DNA of 53,357 nt. It comes from Paracoccus sp. DMF-8 (GTDB lineage: Bacteria; Pseudomonadota; Alphaproteobacteria; Rhodobacterales; Rhodobacteraceae). The notes under the pieces were generated by a model that saw nothing but the letters and a program-made list of their open reading frames with translations, did no database searches and had not been told where the DNA came from. The stretch covers positions 1 through 53,357 of the forward strand of contig NZ_JARJHL010000001.1 in the NCBI RefSeq assembly GCF_029309835.1. The letters run 5' to 3'. Numbering within the stretch: position 1 is the first letter of the stretch; each line of letters opens with the position of its first letter. Made by a program: the position numbers and the translations under genes. Shown in pieces: positions 9,860 to 18,940 of the stretch.

Positions 9860-9899
9860 CGTCGTCGCCCCGCCTGTGCCTATGGGCGGGGCGACGACG
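9860..9899. terminator. Perfect 15-bp hairpin upstream of parDE
   Basis: CGTCGTCGCCCCGCC (9860-9874) and its exact complement (9885-9899) flank a 10-base loop. There is no clear T run on either side, so it may end transcription from the aldo/keto reductase side imperfectly, insulate parDE, or be a protein site. Confidence 0.6.
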
Positions 9900-9904
9900 G
9901 AATG

Positions 9905-10560
9905 TAAGCCCTTCTGCGAGGCGAACGGCGCGCGATATTGCGACTGGCGTTCCAGCATCCAGCCCGGGTATTCGGCGGGCAGCTTCGTCACCGTATCCAG
10001 CGCGACCAGATCCTCGGCAGTCAGCGCCACCTCCAGTCGAGCGGATGTTGTCCTGCAGCTGATCGATCCGCTTCGCCCCGACGATCACGCTGGTCACCAC
10101 CGGCTGGTCACCACCGGCTGGTGCAGCAGCCAAGCCAGCGCCACCTGCGCCACGGTGCAGCCCTTGGCCGATGCGATCTCGCGCATCACGGCGATGGCAG
10201 CATCGCCGCGCTGCAAATCGACCGGCGGGAAGTCGAAGCTCGCCCGGCGGCCGTCCTGCGTCGCTTCACCGTCGCTGTATTTGCCCGACAGGAAACCACC
10301 CGCCAGCGGGCTCCAGACCATCAGGCCGAGGCCCTCGGCCTGCAGCATCGGCACGATCTCGCGTTCCAGATCGCGGCCGACCAGCGTGTAATAGGCCTGA
10401 AGCGACAGGATCGGCGCGAGCTTGCGCGCTTCAGTGATGCCGACCGCCTTGACGATCTGCCAGGCCGCCCAGTTCGACAACCCAATATAGCGCACATGGC
10501 CCTGTCGCACGAGCGTGTCGAGTGCCTCGAGTGTCTCGGTGATCGGAGCAAAACACGACT
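9905..10560 (-). pseudogene. Aldo/keto reductase, C-terminal part
   Basis: The C-terminal ~210 residues of an NADPH-dependent aldo/keto reductase. Seen in order: APITETLEALDTLVRQG, HVRYIGLSNWAAWQIVKA, the barrel segment APILSLQAYYTLVGRDLE, MVWSPLAGGFLSGKY, then VTSVIVGAKRIDQLQDNI and AEYPGWMLERQSQYRAPFA. The N-terminal half with the catalytic Asp-Tyr-Lys is missing, replaced by the end of the upstream flavoprotein gene. The frame is also broken by an exact 14-bp tandem duplication at 10090-10117 and one further inserted base near 10035, which together restore the frame. No native stop is visible. This is a remnant, not a working enzyme. Confidence 0.85.
10090..10117. repeat. 14-bp exact tandem duplication in the aldo/keto reductase remnant
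   Basis: CTGGTCACCACCGG occurs twice without a gap. It inserts 14 bases between the codons for HQPVVTS and VIVGAKR and shifts the frame. The damaged left-arm copy near 3225-3260 appears to contain both units, which supports a real duplication in the template. Confidence 0.85.
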
Positions 10561-10582
10561 GTAATATCAGGGCGAATGCAAT

Positions 10583-13381
10583 TCAGCGGGCCAATCGGCC
10601 GAGCACCCTTGCGTGCAGTTCTCTGCGCAGTTTTTCCCTGATGACTGAAACCCCCATTGGCACTCTCTTGCCGTCACGGGCCTCTGATGCGCGCATCGCT
10701 GTCAGCATTTCGACATCAAAGAGCCCATCTTCCGCGTCGTAGGCCGGCGATCCGCCATAGGCCACCGCCTCGGCCATCTCCGCCAGCAGGGTCGCAACCG
10801 CGATCTGCTCGTCATCAAGCCCACTTGCGGCAAAGGGGTTTCGCCACACAATCGGTCCGGCCCGGCTGTCGATGGACAGCTCAAGCAGATGTCCGCGCCC
10901 GTCCTCGATGCGACGGGGCGCATAAATGGTCGCGTCGGTTTGGTGGCCTGTCGCATGATCTGCCAGATATCCCTCGTCGCCCACGACATGGAACCAAGCT
11001 GGTTCCAAAGCTGCGGCTGCCTCGTCGTCGGGCAGGAAACGATGCTGCAGCGCCGCGCCGCTGCGGTAGTAAAACATCGCATCGTCAAGCGGCGCCTGTG
11101 TTCCCGGAACCGCGACCCGCTGCGCAGAGACCGATACCACTTCGTCCCACAGGTCCAGCGTCCGCCGCAGCCGAGCGAGACCGTGATAGTCGTAGTGTGC
11201 CAGATCGTTCACCGCTGTCCTGGCCACGCCGACGCCGCCCAGTTCGATGACCTTGCGCATCAGCTGAGCATGCGGCAGGAAGGGAAACTGTTCGGCAAGA
11301 CCGACGGTCGCCTGTGAATTTTTCATCCGCGTCAACAGCTTGCGGCCCGAGCGCAGGCTCCAGCAGAACGGCGTTTCCAGCAACAGCGGGCAGCCCAAAG
11401 CCGCCATTTGCGGATAGACCGCATCATTCGCTTCCGGAGAGACCGCGACGATCACAAAATCGGCCGCGCCTTCTGAAACCATGCGGAACGGATCGGGAAA
11501 GACCTTCCAGCCGGTCTGCGAGGCTAGCTGCTCGGCAGTCGCCTGCCGACGTGACGTGATACCGATCACCTCGATCCGATCCGAAACTTCGGCCAGCGCC
11601 GGTGCATAGATGCGGCGTATCCGGTCGCCCGCCCCCACGATCCCGACGCGCAGCCTGGGGCGTAGCGGGCGGACCTCTGCCCGCCCTGTCGTCATGCAGA
11701 TGTTCAGATGATCTGCCAGCCGCAGGGCCAGAGCCACGATCATTTGCGTCGGATTCATGTGGCCCGGCGTGGAAAAGACCGAACTGCCTGCGACGGACAG
11801 GCCGTCGATGCCATGTACCTGGCAATTGGCATCGACCACGCCGGTTGCCGGATCCCCGGACATGCGTGTCGTACACATCGGATGCGCAAGATCGGTCAGC
11901 GTTTCACGCCAGGTTTCGAAACTGTCCCATCGTGGGGCGTCGCCTGCGTCCATGCCCATACGGGCAAGCTCGTCGCGCATGATGTCGCGGAAGCGTCGCG
12001 CGGTGCGGTATTCGATCTCGTTGAAGCGCCAGTCAATCTCGGGCAGCGGCATGCCGAACTGATCGGTGCGGTCCGACAGGCGTATACGGCTTTCGGGGTT
12101 CATCGCCTGTTCAACGACAGCACCCATGACGGTCCGGTCTGGATCGTTGAGCGCGACACGCCGGTGCAGGAAACGATCCGCGACGTTTTCGACAAGCGCC
12201 ATGGGCCGCGCCAGTCCCTGACCGATGCTTTTGGTCGCCGCCGCAATGTCGCGATCCTGCCGCAATGCGCGCACCCCCGCCGCCAGTGACGAAAGCGGGT
12301 TCGTGCGCGCCCCGAACTCGACCAGATGCACTGCGGCGTTCATCAATCCCTCGCGCCGCTGAAGCACCGGAGAAAGACGCAGGCCGAAGCAATAGAGCTG
12401 CAGCGCCCCCGACTTTTGGTAATGCCTGATGCCCATTCGGCGCCGTAGCTGTCTGGCAGCCCCTGCCCCGAATGAGCCCAATTCGGTGAATGTGTGGTCG
12501 GCAAGATAGCGGCCGACCTGATCACGGGCATTTCCCAGCCCGGCCGGCATGCTGCTGCGGGACGCCAGCAGGATCCTGGCGTTGTCGATACCGCCACAGG
12601 CCAGCACGACATGGGATGCAGCCAGTCTGTGCATTTCTCCGTCCGGGCCCCGCACCAGAAGTCCCGAAACCCGCTTGCCCGGGGTATTGACCAGCACCTC
12701 ATGGACGGTTGCGTGCGTGATCAGGAAAATCGTCCTGCTTTCGCGCAGCCATCCGATATGCGCGCGGCCGAAATCGACCGGCGTCTTGCGTCCCGAATGA
12801 CGCAGGATTGCCAACTCATCGGCCGCGGCATAGTCGTCATGCGCGAAATGCTCGATTTCAGCGTCCCCGTCACGGCTGCTGAACTGCCAGACGACCGGCG
12901 CCAGAAGGTCCGCATTCCAGCCCTTGCTGTCGAGAGGTTGGCGCAAGTTCCGCAAGGCATGATTGCCGGACAGGTTCGGCATCAGGCCAAAAAGCTCACC
13001 CGCGCGCCTGACCTGTCCGGCCAGGGCATCTGCGTCGATCGGCCAGCCCGACAGTGGCAGCCAGTCACGCTGTGCATAGTCGATGGCGTCGAACATGCCG
13101 CAGCGTCCGCTCCAGATGGTGCTGGTGCCGCCGACACAACGCCGCCGCACCAGCTCAGGATCGGTGCGCCGCTCGCCGATACTGACGATTTCGTTCAGCG
13201 CCTCGGTAGCCCGCGACGGCTCGATCCCACCGCTTTCCAGGATGGCGACCCGAAAGGATGAGTTTCGAAAGGCATGGGCAATGGCCAGTCCTGCCGGTCC
13301 CGAACCGACGATGACAAGGTCAAAATCCGGTGGCGGAGATGCCCGGAACTCGGCAAACGATAAAACAGGCATTGCACCCAC
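10583..13381 (-). CDS. Fused GMC flavin oxidoreductase - Gfo/Idh/MocA dehydrogenase
   Basis: A 932-residue, unbroken frame holding two enzymes. Residues ~1-560 are a GMC-type FAD oxidoreductase: the nucleotide loop VIVGSGPAGLAIA (~23), the FAD motif RCVGGTSTIWSG (~81), the substrate-side AHPMCTTRM and the C-terminal SVFSTPGHMNPTQMIVALAL (~530-550) with the catalytic His and Asn. Residues ~573-932 are a Gfo/Idh/MocA-type NAD(P) dehydrogenase: VGIVGAGDRIRRIYAPALAEV, then LLLETPFCW (~670) where family members usually have Glu-Lys-Pro, so the key Lys is Thr. GMC and Gfo enzymes both oxidise sugar or polyol hydroxyls, so a coupled sugar oxidation/reduction is plausible but not shown. There is no signal peptide, so it is probably cytoplasmic. 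An ATG lies at the domain junction, so two adjacent genes fused by a lost base is the main alternative, though no base run there invites that error. Confidence 0.88.
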   Translation of the reverse strand: MGAMPVLSFAEFRASPPPDFDLVIVGSGPAGLAIAHAFRNSSFRVAILESGGIEPSRATEALNEIVSIGERRTDPELVRRRCVGGTSTIWSGRCGMFDAIDYAQRDWLPLSGWPIDADALAGQVRRAGELFGLMPNLSGNHALRNLRQPLDSKGWNADLLAPVVWQFSSRDGDAEIEHFAHDDYAAADELAILRHSGRKTPVDFGRAHIGWLRESRTIFLITHATVHEVLVNTPGKRVSGLLVRGPDGEMHRLAASHVVLACGGIDNARILLASRSSMPAGLGNARDQVGRYLADHTFTELGSFGAGAARQLRRRMGIRHYQKSGALQLYCFGLRLSPVLQRREGLMNAAVHLVEFGARTNPLSSLAAGVRALRQDRDIAAATKSIGQGLARPMALVENVADRFLHRRVALNDPDRTVMGAVVEQAMNPESRIRLSDRTDQFGMPLPEIDWRFNEIEYRTARRFRDIMRDELARMGMDAGDAPRWDSFETWRETLTDLAHPMCTTRMSGDPATGVVDANCQVHGIDGLSVAGSSVFSTPGHMNPTQMIVALALRLADHLNICMTTGRAEVRPLRPRLRVGIVGAGDRIRRIYAPALAEVSDRIEVIGITSRRQATAEQLASQTGWKVFPDPFRMVSEGAADFVIVAVSPEANDAVYPQMAALGCPLLLETPFCWSLRSGRKLLTRMKNSQATVGLAEQFPFLPHAQLMRKVIELGGVGVARTAVNDLAHYDYHGLARLRRTLDLWDEVVSVSAQRVAVPGTQAPLDDAMFYYRSGAALQHRFLPDDEAAAALEPAWFHVVGDEGYLADHATGHQTDATIYAPRRIEDGRGHLLELSIDSRAGPIVWRNPFAASGLDDEQIAVATLLAEMAEAVAYGGSPAYDAEDGLFDVEMLTAMRASEARDGKRVPMGVSVIREKLRRELHARVLGRLAR

Positions 13382-13646
13382 TGCACGGCTGACACAGTGG
13401 GAAGGTTAGACCATGCTTCCATCCTCGTCTACGCTTCAGATCTTTTGGACTTCCAGGTCGTGGGACCGTCGAGGAGCAACGGATGCTCGCAACCGACCGG
13501 CGATGGACTTACGGTAGCGAGCGCCGCAGACAGGGATATCGGCAGCATGACACCAGCTCCGACAGTGAAGACGGCCGCCGGAAGGCTACCTCTGCGCCAC
13601 GTCAGGCGGGGAAGATGACTGCGCGACCGGACATGCAAATGCCGGA

Positions 13647-13934
13647 TCAAGTGCCGAATTGGTGTTTTTCTATCGCTCCGATGTCGCTGACCCTGCCGTT
13701 CTCGAAGGACAGATTAACCACAACGACGCTATGTCGGAACGGGGGCACCATCTCTTGCCAGACGCGGGTGTTCAGAACTGCAGAGCCGTCCGCGAGCCAG
13801 ATCAGATCAAAGTCATCGCGATGATGACCAATCACCCCGGCAAGCTCTGTCGCATGCACATTCAGCAGCGTCTTTTCGCATGTCGCACAAATGGTTGCCA
13901 CATCCATATCTGCCCGGATTTCCAGAGGTGTCAT
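13647..13934 (-). CDS. Small hypothetical protein, third gene of an overlapping trio
   Basis: 95 residues, beginning MTPLEIRADMDVATICA and ending SDIGAIEKHQFGT. I do not recognise a family. It is soluble-looking, with two Cys (C-x2-C) near residue 17 and a mixed alpha/beta pattern (LIWLADGSAVLNTRVW, VVVVNLSFENG). Its ATG overlaps the stop of the preceding gene by four bases (ATGA), a sign of translational coupling and the main reason to accept it as real. It lies 265 bases upstream of the GMC-Gfo fusion on the same strand. Confidence 0.7.
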   Translation of the reverse strand: MTPLEIRADMDVATICATCEKTLLNVHATELAGVIGHHRDDFDLIWLADGSAVLNTRVWQEMVPPFRHSVVVVNLSFENGRVSDIGAIEKHQFGT

Positions 13935-14302
13935 TTCGCATAGAACTCTGTTCTGGTGACTCGGCCCATGGCGCCGTCAGGTGTCATATCGAGGAAAATC
14001 CGCAGCCTTCGGTCGTTTTTCAACCACCCCCGCCGCAGACCGAAAATCGCGGACACCGGCCAGGTCGATGTCGGATCAATGTCTATCCCGATCTGACGGG
14101 CACCCAGCTTTTCCAGACGCGCAGCAAGCGCGTCAACGGGTTGCCCGGCAAGCGACTGATCCAGCTTGCGCACCAGCTCTTGTTCGCTGTCGCTGGCATC
14201 CAGACGAATATCGGCCTGCGCCATGGGCTCATCCCCCATCGTTGCCCCTGTTCCCGACGCAAGCATCAGCAGGGCGAATGTCACGGCTCTGCGGTCGATC
14301 AC
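13931..14302 (-). CDS. Small exported hypothetical protein, second gene of an overlapping trio
   Basis: 123 residues if started at the GTG at 14302, which overlaps the stop of the upstream gene (GTGA). The N-terminus VIDRRAVTFALLMLASGTGA has an arginine pair followed by a hydrophobic stretch, like a signal peptide or membrane anchor. The mature part is charged (DASDSEQELVRKLDQSL, ALAARLEKLGARQIGIDI) and ends TPDGAMGRVTRTEFYAK. A longer upstream extension stays open but belongs to the previous gene read out of frame. No family recognised. It ends in ATGA shared with the next gene. Confidence 0.65.
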   Translation of the reverse strand: MIDRRAVTFALLMLASGTGATMGDEPMAQADIRLDASDSEQELVRKLDQSLAGQPVDALAARLEKLGARQIGIDIDPTSTWPVSAIFGLRRGWLKNDRRLRIFLDMTPDGAMGRVTRTEFYAK

Positions 14303-14634
14303 AGGCTCATCCCCGATCCCGGCGCGTCCCCCGCAGGCTTGCGCCGAGGCAGGCCCACCCTTTCCGCCAGAAGACATCGCAAAAGAGTTGCTGTTGGGTC
14401 CCGTCGGCACATAGCGAATGCGCCGACCGTCGATTTCCCAGCCCTGCGCGGTCGCGCTGGAACCTTCAGAGCCGCGCGATCCTGAAGCGCCCGATCCGCC
14501 GCCGCCGCTGCCCCCCGATCCGGCTGATCCCCCTTCCGAGCTGCGACCCGCGCCGCCGGTATCGCTGCTGCCGCCCTGGCGTCATCGGCGGCCCGTCTTG
14601 CATCATCCGCGATGCTGGACTCAGAGCTGGACAT
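14299..14634 (-). CDS. Gly/Ser-rich hypothetical protein with GPNSNSF motif, first gene of the trio
   Basis: Start assumed at ATG 14634 (MSSSESSIADDARRAADDA). The frame then has to change to give a long Gly/Ser-rich linker (GGSAGSGGSGGGGSGASGS), WEIDGRRIRYVPTGPNSNSFA, and after another frame change LLAERVGLPRRKP ending APGSGMSL at 14299. Two or more consensus indels in G/C runs are needed. The GPNSNSF block followed by a leucine helix and a Pro-rich end is a pattern I associate with small uncharacterised proteins, but I cannot name a family. The low-complexity linker suggests a flexible, perhaps surface or secreted, protein. The GTGA overlap with the next gene supports the stop chosen. Confidence 0.5.
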   Translation of the reverse strand: MSSSESSIADDARRAADDARAAAAIPAARVAARKGDQPDRGAAAAADRALQDRAALKVPARPRRAGKSTVGAFAMCRRDPTATLLRCLLAERVGLPRRKPAGDAPGSGMSL

Positions 14635-14882
14635 TCGAAAACCCCACATCACTTCCAAGTTTATGCGGCGCGATATCATGGATCAGGGCGAACATCATGA
14701 TACCATGCAGATATTCGATCAAAATCCGCAGATCCCCGCGTTCATCAAAGCACTTTGCAACAATACCGTCATCAAGCACCCTGCTGGCGGCGCTGCCATA
14801 AAATGCAGCGCGGAATTGCGCCGCATTCCTGTTGCCGCCGCATTCCCGCGCAGGGCGGATGTCGCCGCCCGCCCTGCCCCGG

Positions 14883-17120
14883 TCAGAATCGGGAATTCAG
14901 ATTAAAGCTGATCCGCCGCGTCTCGCCATAGTAGTTGCCGCCGCCGACATGATCGACCTCGGTGTAATAAGCCTTGTCGAACAGGTTATCTATATTCACC
15001 GATGCCGTGGTGTTGTCGCTGATGTCATAGGCCACGCGCGCATTCACGATGGCATAGCCCGGCGCCTTGACGCGGTTGGTATCGCGATTGTCGGTCGCAT
15101 AGCCCTTGAACGGCCCGCTGAACTTCACGCCGCCACCCAAGGCCAGACCCTCGAACCGGCCCGACTGGAACTTGTAGCTGGTCCAGATATTGCCGGATCG
15201 GCGGGGCGTCCCGACCTCGGCACCCTGCACATAATCGTCGCTGGTATATTCGGCGTCGATATAGGCATGGCCCAGTGCCACGGCCCCAGCCGGGCTGGAT
15301 TTCTCCGGTCCAGGCTGAGTTCAGGCGCCGCGGCTGCGCGTTTCCCCGGTCGCGATGCTGAAGGTGCTGCCATCGGCCGCGACGCGATCCGGGACGCCGT
15401 CCCGGCGGGCGCGATTGGCCTCTTTGATTTCAAACAGCGAGGCGGTCGCCTGTGCATCGCCCCCGAACAGACGTGCCTTGACGCCGATTTCCGCGCGCCG
15501 GTCACGTTGAGCGGCAGGATGCCATCCTCCAGCGCGTGGGATCCGACGCATCCCATTCCGGGCGCCAGAGCGTAATTCGAGGTATTGGCCGAAAACATCT
15601 GCGAATATTGCGCGTAGTAGGTCAGGTCGTCGCTGGCCTTGTAGATATCGGCGGCGACGGTCGGGGTGAGTTCGCCCATGGCGGTCCAGTCACCGTCAGA
15701 GGTGCGGATCCATGTCCAGCGCGCGGTGATCGGGAATGTCAGCTTGGTCGGTCGCCTTCTTGTAGTCGATCACCGGCGAATGCCTGATAATCGTTCCAGG
15801 CCGGACCCTTTTCGCCGAAATCGCGATAGACGGCGAAATCCGGGCGGTCGATGACATGGTGGTCGGGGTTGAAGATATCGACCAGAAACTCGTCCGACGC
15901 ATCGGCCAGACCGAACTGGCGCCGGAACCAGCTACGTTGCTGGGTGACGCCAACGACCAGATCATGGCTGCGACCGAATGCGTCGACGGACCCGTTCAGC
16001 GTCGCGTCAAAGATCTCGTATTGGTTCCAGTCGTTCCATGTCGACAATGTGTGGCACTGGCGACCGTCAGGGTTGGTCCGGTCGATGCCGCCCCCGGTGC
16101 AGTCGCGCACCGCCAGGGGCTGCTGCATTCAAACGGCACGCTGCGCCTTGTGGGGTGGAAGGTTTCGCCATTCATGTAAGACAGCTTACCGCTCCACCGG
16201 TCATTGAACTGGTGTTCCAGATCCGCCGTCACCCAATCCGAGCGGAAACGAAAGCGGCTCCAGTCCTGAGTCGCCGTCGTATCGGGGTCAAAGTCGATCA
16301 GCCCGCCATCCGACCATGTCGGCAACCCCTGCCGAAAATCGCGGATTTCATTGTTGCGCTGGCGCCAGGCGCCAAGGCGCAGCAACGTGCGGTCGGTGAT
16401 GTCATATTCCAGCGTGCCGAAAAACGAACTGCGCTTGTATCCTTCGGGGTCGCGGTTGGAATCGCGATCCTCGTACGAACCGACAGAGCGCGCGCGCAAC
16501 CTGTCGTCGAACATCGGGGCAAGGTTGTAATCCACCATCAGCCGCCGGGAACCGGGCGCGCCAAAGCCGAGGGTCGTTTCCAGCCGCTCGCTGCCCAATG
16601 GGCGCTTGAACGAATAGTTCACCACGCCGCCAAAACCGCCGCTGCCGGTGAACAGGGCGGCCGGTCCCTTCAGCACCTCGACCTGTTCAAACGGGCTGAG
16701 ATCGGCGCTGTTCCTGCCGATGAAGTTGCCGACCGGAATGCCGTTGATCGCGCGATCCGCCCCAAAGCCGCGGACGGTGACAAAACCCTCGCGGATCGTC
16801 GCATCGACCCCGGCCGTGGAATTCAGCAGATCCGCGTCGGAACGGATGTCCTGTTCCGCGATCTGCGCGGCCGTCACGGCGGCAATGGTCTGCGGCGTGT
16901 CAATCGGCTCGGTGCCCGAGCGGTTGATCGAGGTCGGCGCGACATAGCCGGTTTCCGCCGCAGGCTGACCCGAGGATTGGATCACGACCCGGTCCAGAAC
17001 GACGACGCCGTCGTCCGGGGTCACCTCTGTCGCCTGCGCCAGGGCCATGGAGGATGTTCCCAGAAACACCGCCCCCCTCAGCGTATGGCGCAAAACATTC
17101 CGATTGCCTGACGTTCCCAT
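14883..17120 (-). CDS. TonB-dependent siderophore receptor (several frame breaks)
   Basis: Outer-membrane receptor that imports ferric siderophores using TonB energy; about 745 residues if whole. The N-terminus has a short signal peptide (GAVFLGTSSMALAQA), a TonB-box-like VVVLDRVVI, then the plug: TPQTIAAVTAAQIAEQD, VTVRGFGADRAINGIPV, FEQVEVLKGPAALFTGSG and GGVVNYSFKRP. Barrel strands follow, ending in the family signature VNIDNLFDKAYYTEV, GGNYYGETRRISFNLNSRF with the C-terminal Phe. The frame is clean from 17120 to ~16130, then breaks near 16080-16130, 15680-15790, 15480 and 15300, mostly at G/C runs. These look like consensus errors rather than decay because both sides remain well conserved. 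It may belong with the small genes downstream. Confidence 0.9.
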
Positions 17121-17580
17121 CTCTCGCTCCTGCCTGCTGCTTTATCCGAAAATCGACAAAGTAGCTGACCCGCGAGGGCTTGCTGCCGGGGTGGACGCTA
17201 GAACCACAAAGCCCGGCCAGTGACATCGAAAAAGAAGCCATCAGGGCGAAAGACATGAATCTGTAGCAAAAATACAACTTTTCGTGACAGCCATTCCGGC
17301 GCCGCATTTTCAGGAACCGCGCCTGTCGCGGGCGCCGTGGCATATGAGCCCCGGCCGCGATGGCGAAAACGCGTCACAGGCCGCAGGTTGCGCGCCGATG
17401 GATTTGCCGCAAAAGCATCCCGGCCCGGCGCGCGCAGCCCGGCCGCCCGCAGCCTGCAACAGGTCGCGCCCGTGGCCTCTCCCGTCGCCTGCATGCGGGC
17501 GGGCAGGCATCCGGCCGACACCCGCCCGCGCCGCGACATCGACCGCGCAGCGGCATGGATCGCTGAAACGAAGCCGCCCG
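17121..17580. other. Intergenic stretch without a recognised gene
   Basis: About 460 bases between the receptor start and the aquaporin stop. Open frames here are Arg/Pro-rich and look like chance frames in GC-rich DNA. The AT-richer part (~17140-17290) probably holds the receptor promoter, but I cannot point to a clear box. Confidence 0.5.
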
Positions 17581-18180
17581 CTAGGCGTCCTCGCCGACCA
17601 CACGCCAGACCAGCGCACCGATGGCGGCGCCCGAGGATCGGCGCCACCCAGAACAGCCACAGCTGCTGGATCGCCGCACCGCCGACGAACAGCGCCTGAC
17701 TGGTCGAACGCGCCGGGTTGACCGAGGTGTTCGTGACCGGGATCGAAATCAGGTGGATCAGCGTCAGCGCCAGTCCGATCGCGACGGGCGCAAAACCCAC
17801 CGGCGCACGGCCATGCGTCACGCCCAGAATGATGAAGATGAAAAAGCCGGTCAGCACCGCTTCGATCACCAGCGCCGAGACCATCGAATAGCCGCCGCCG
17901 CAACCGCGCCCAGCACCTGCGCGATGACATAGGGCAGCACCCTGCCCGCAGGGAAACGCCCCGCCACCGCCAGCCCCACGGAAACCGCCGGGTTGAAATG
18001 CCCGCCCGAAATCCCGCCGACCGCATAGGCCATGGTCAGCACCGTCAGGCCAAAGGCCAGCGACACGCCGACGAAACCAATGCCCAGTTCAGGGAAAGCC
18101 GCAGCCAGAACGGCGCTGCCGCACCCGCCGAACACCAGCCAGAAGGTCCCCAGACCCTCGGCCGCCAGTTGTTTCTGCAT
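17581..18180 (-). CDS. aqpZ: Aquaporin Z-like water channel with a short internal deletion
   Basis: Integral membrane water channel of the MIP family. It starts [24 protein letters not shown] at 18180; the extra upstream in-frame codons are not family-like. Both pore motifs are present: GGHFNPAVS and NTSVNPARS, and the Arg after the second NPA favours water over glycerol. It ends [14 protein letters not shown] at 17581. Frame breaks occur near 17890 and 17630. Near 17885 the sequence jumps from GAVAAAAI to [13 protein letters not shown], skipping roughly 25-30 residues that family members have between helices 3 and 4, so the gene is ~200 codons against the usual ~230. Both sides of the jump are GGC repeats, so this may be a collapsed or deleted segment. 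Confidence 0.88.
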
Positions 18181-18328
18181 GATAACCTCCGAAAACTGGA
18201 TGCAGATCAATCGTTACTTGCCTTGTGGCGCCGCCTTGCGGCGGGTGCCGCCATTCTTATCCCGCCAATACGCCGGCTTCACAAGCTGGATGTGGGATAA
18301 ACGCATGTGAAAAAACAAGAATTCCGGT

Positions 18329-18923
18329 TCACTTGCGCATGTTGACGCCGCCCCATCCCCCCGCACGTCCATCAACCGACCGCCAGGACAGCCCGGCTCA
18401 ATCCCCGAGAACAGGCGGCGCAGCAGCCGGGGCAGGGGCAGGTTGCCGTTCAGCCGGTAAACGGGCGCGCCCCGGCGCAGCAGCCAATCCTCTTGCCCGC
18501 GCCGGGTCGGGCCGGTGAAACGGGCGTCGTCATAGAGGATGCAGTGGAACCGCCGCCGCAGATGCCAGCCATGCGGCGCGCCGCCTTCGTCGATCCGGTC
18601 GCCGTACGCGGCGCGGTCGTGGCGATGCGGCGGGCCAGCCGGGTCTGGCTGCCCGCGAGCAGATAGAGGATCCGGTCGCGATCGCGCAGGATCGCATCGC
18701 CCCGGCCCTCGGCCGGGCCGCAGAGCAACCAGCCCGAGGCGCCAAGGCAGGTCCGCAGCCGGGCGGCGGCATCGGGCGCGGGATCGTCCCCGCCGGGGGC
18801 CAACGCCTCAACATCGACGAGGCGCAGGTCCAGCCGGGCGGCGACCGCGCGGCCAAGCGTGGATACGCCGCTGCATGGCCCGCCCGTCACATAGATGCGC
18901 CGGGCCTCGCGCCAGCCGCACAT
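18329..18923 (-). CDS. P-loop kinase-like protein (adenylate kinase-like fold)
   Basis: Starts MCGWREARRIYVTGGPCSGVSTLGRAVAARL, with a P-loop GGPCSGVSTLG that resembles those of small nucleoside and nucleotide kinases. Further on, LRDRDRILYLLAGSQTRLARRI resembles the lid region. The frame breaks near 18590. The continuation that makes sense contains an RRFHCILYDDARF-like stretch and then a run ending near 18329. The C-terminal end is uncertain. Substrate unknown. It lies 17 bases downstream of the TauE/SafE permease stop on the same strand, so the two may be cotranscribed. Confidence 0.6.
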
Positions 18924-18940
18924 TCACGTCGGCCACAGGG

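Noticed and set aside
14612..14905. 97-codon plus-strand frame between the small trio and the receptor
   Set aside because: No Shine-Dalgarno or motif; overlaps the receptor 3' end on the opposite strand.
15978..17111. Open frame of ~375 codons opposite the 5' half of the TonB receptor
   Set aside because: Antisense shadow of a well-conserved plug domain.
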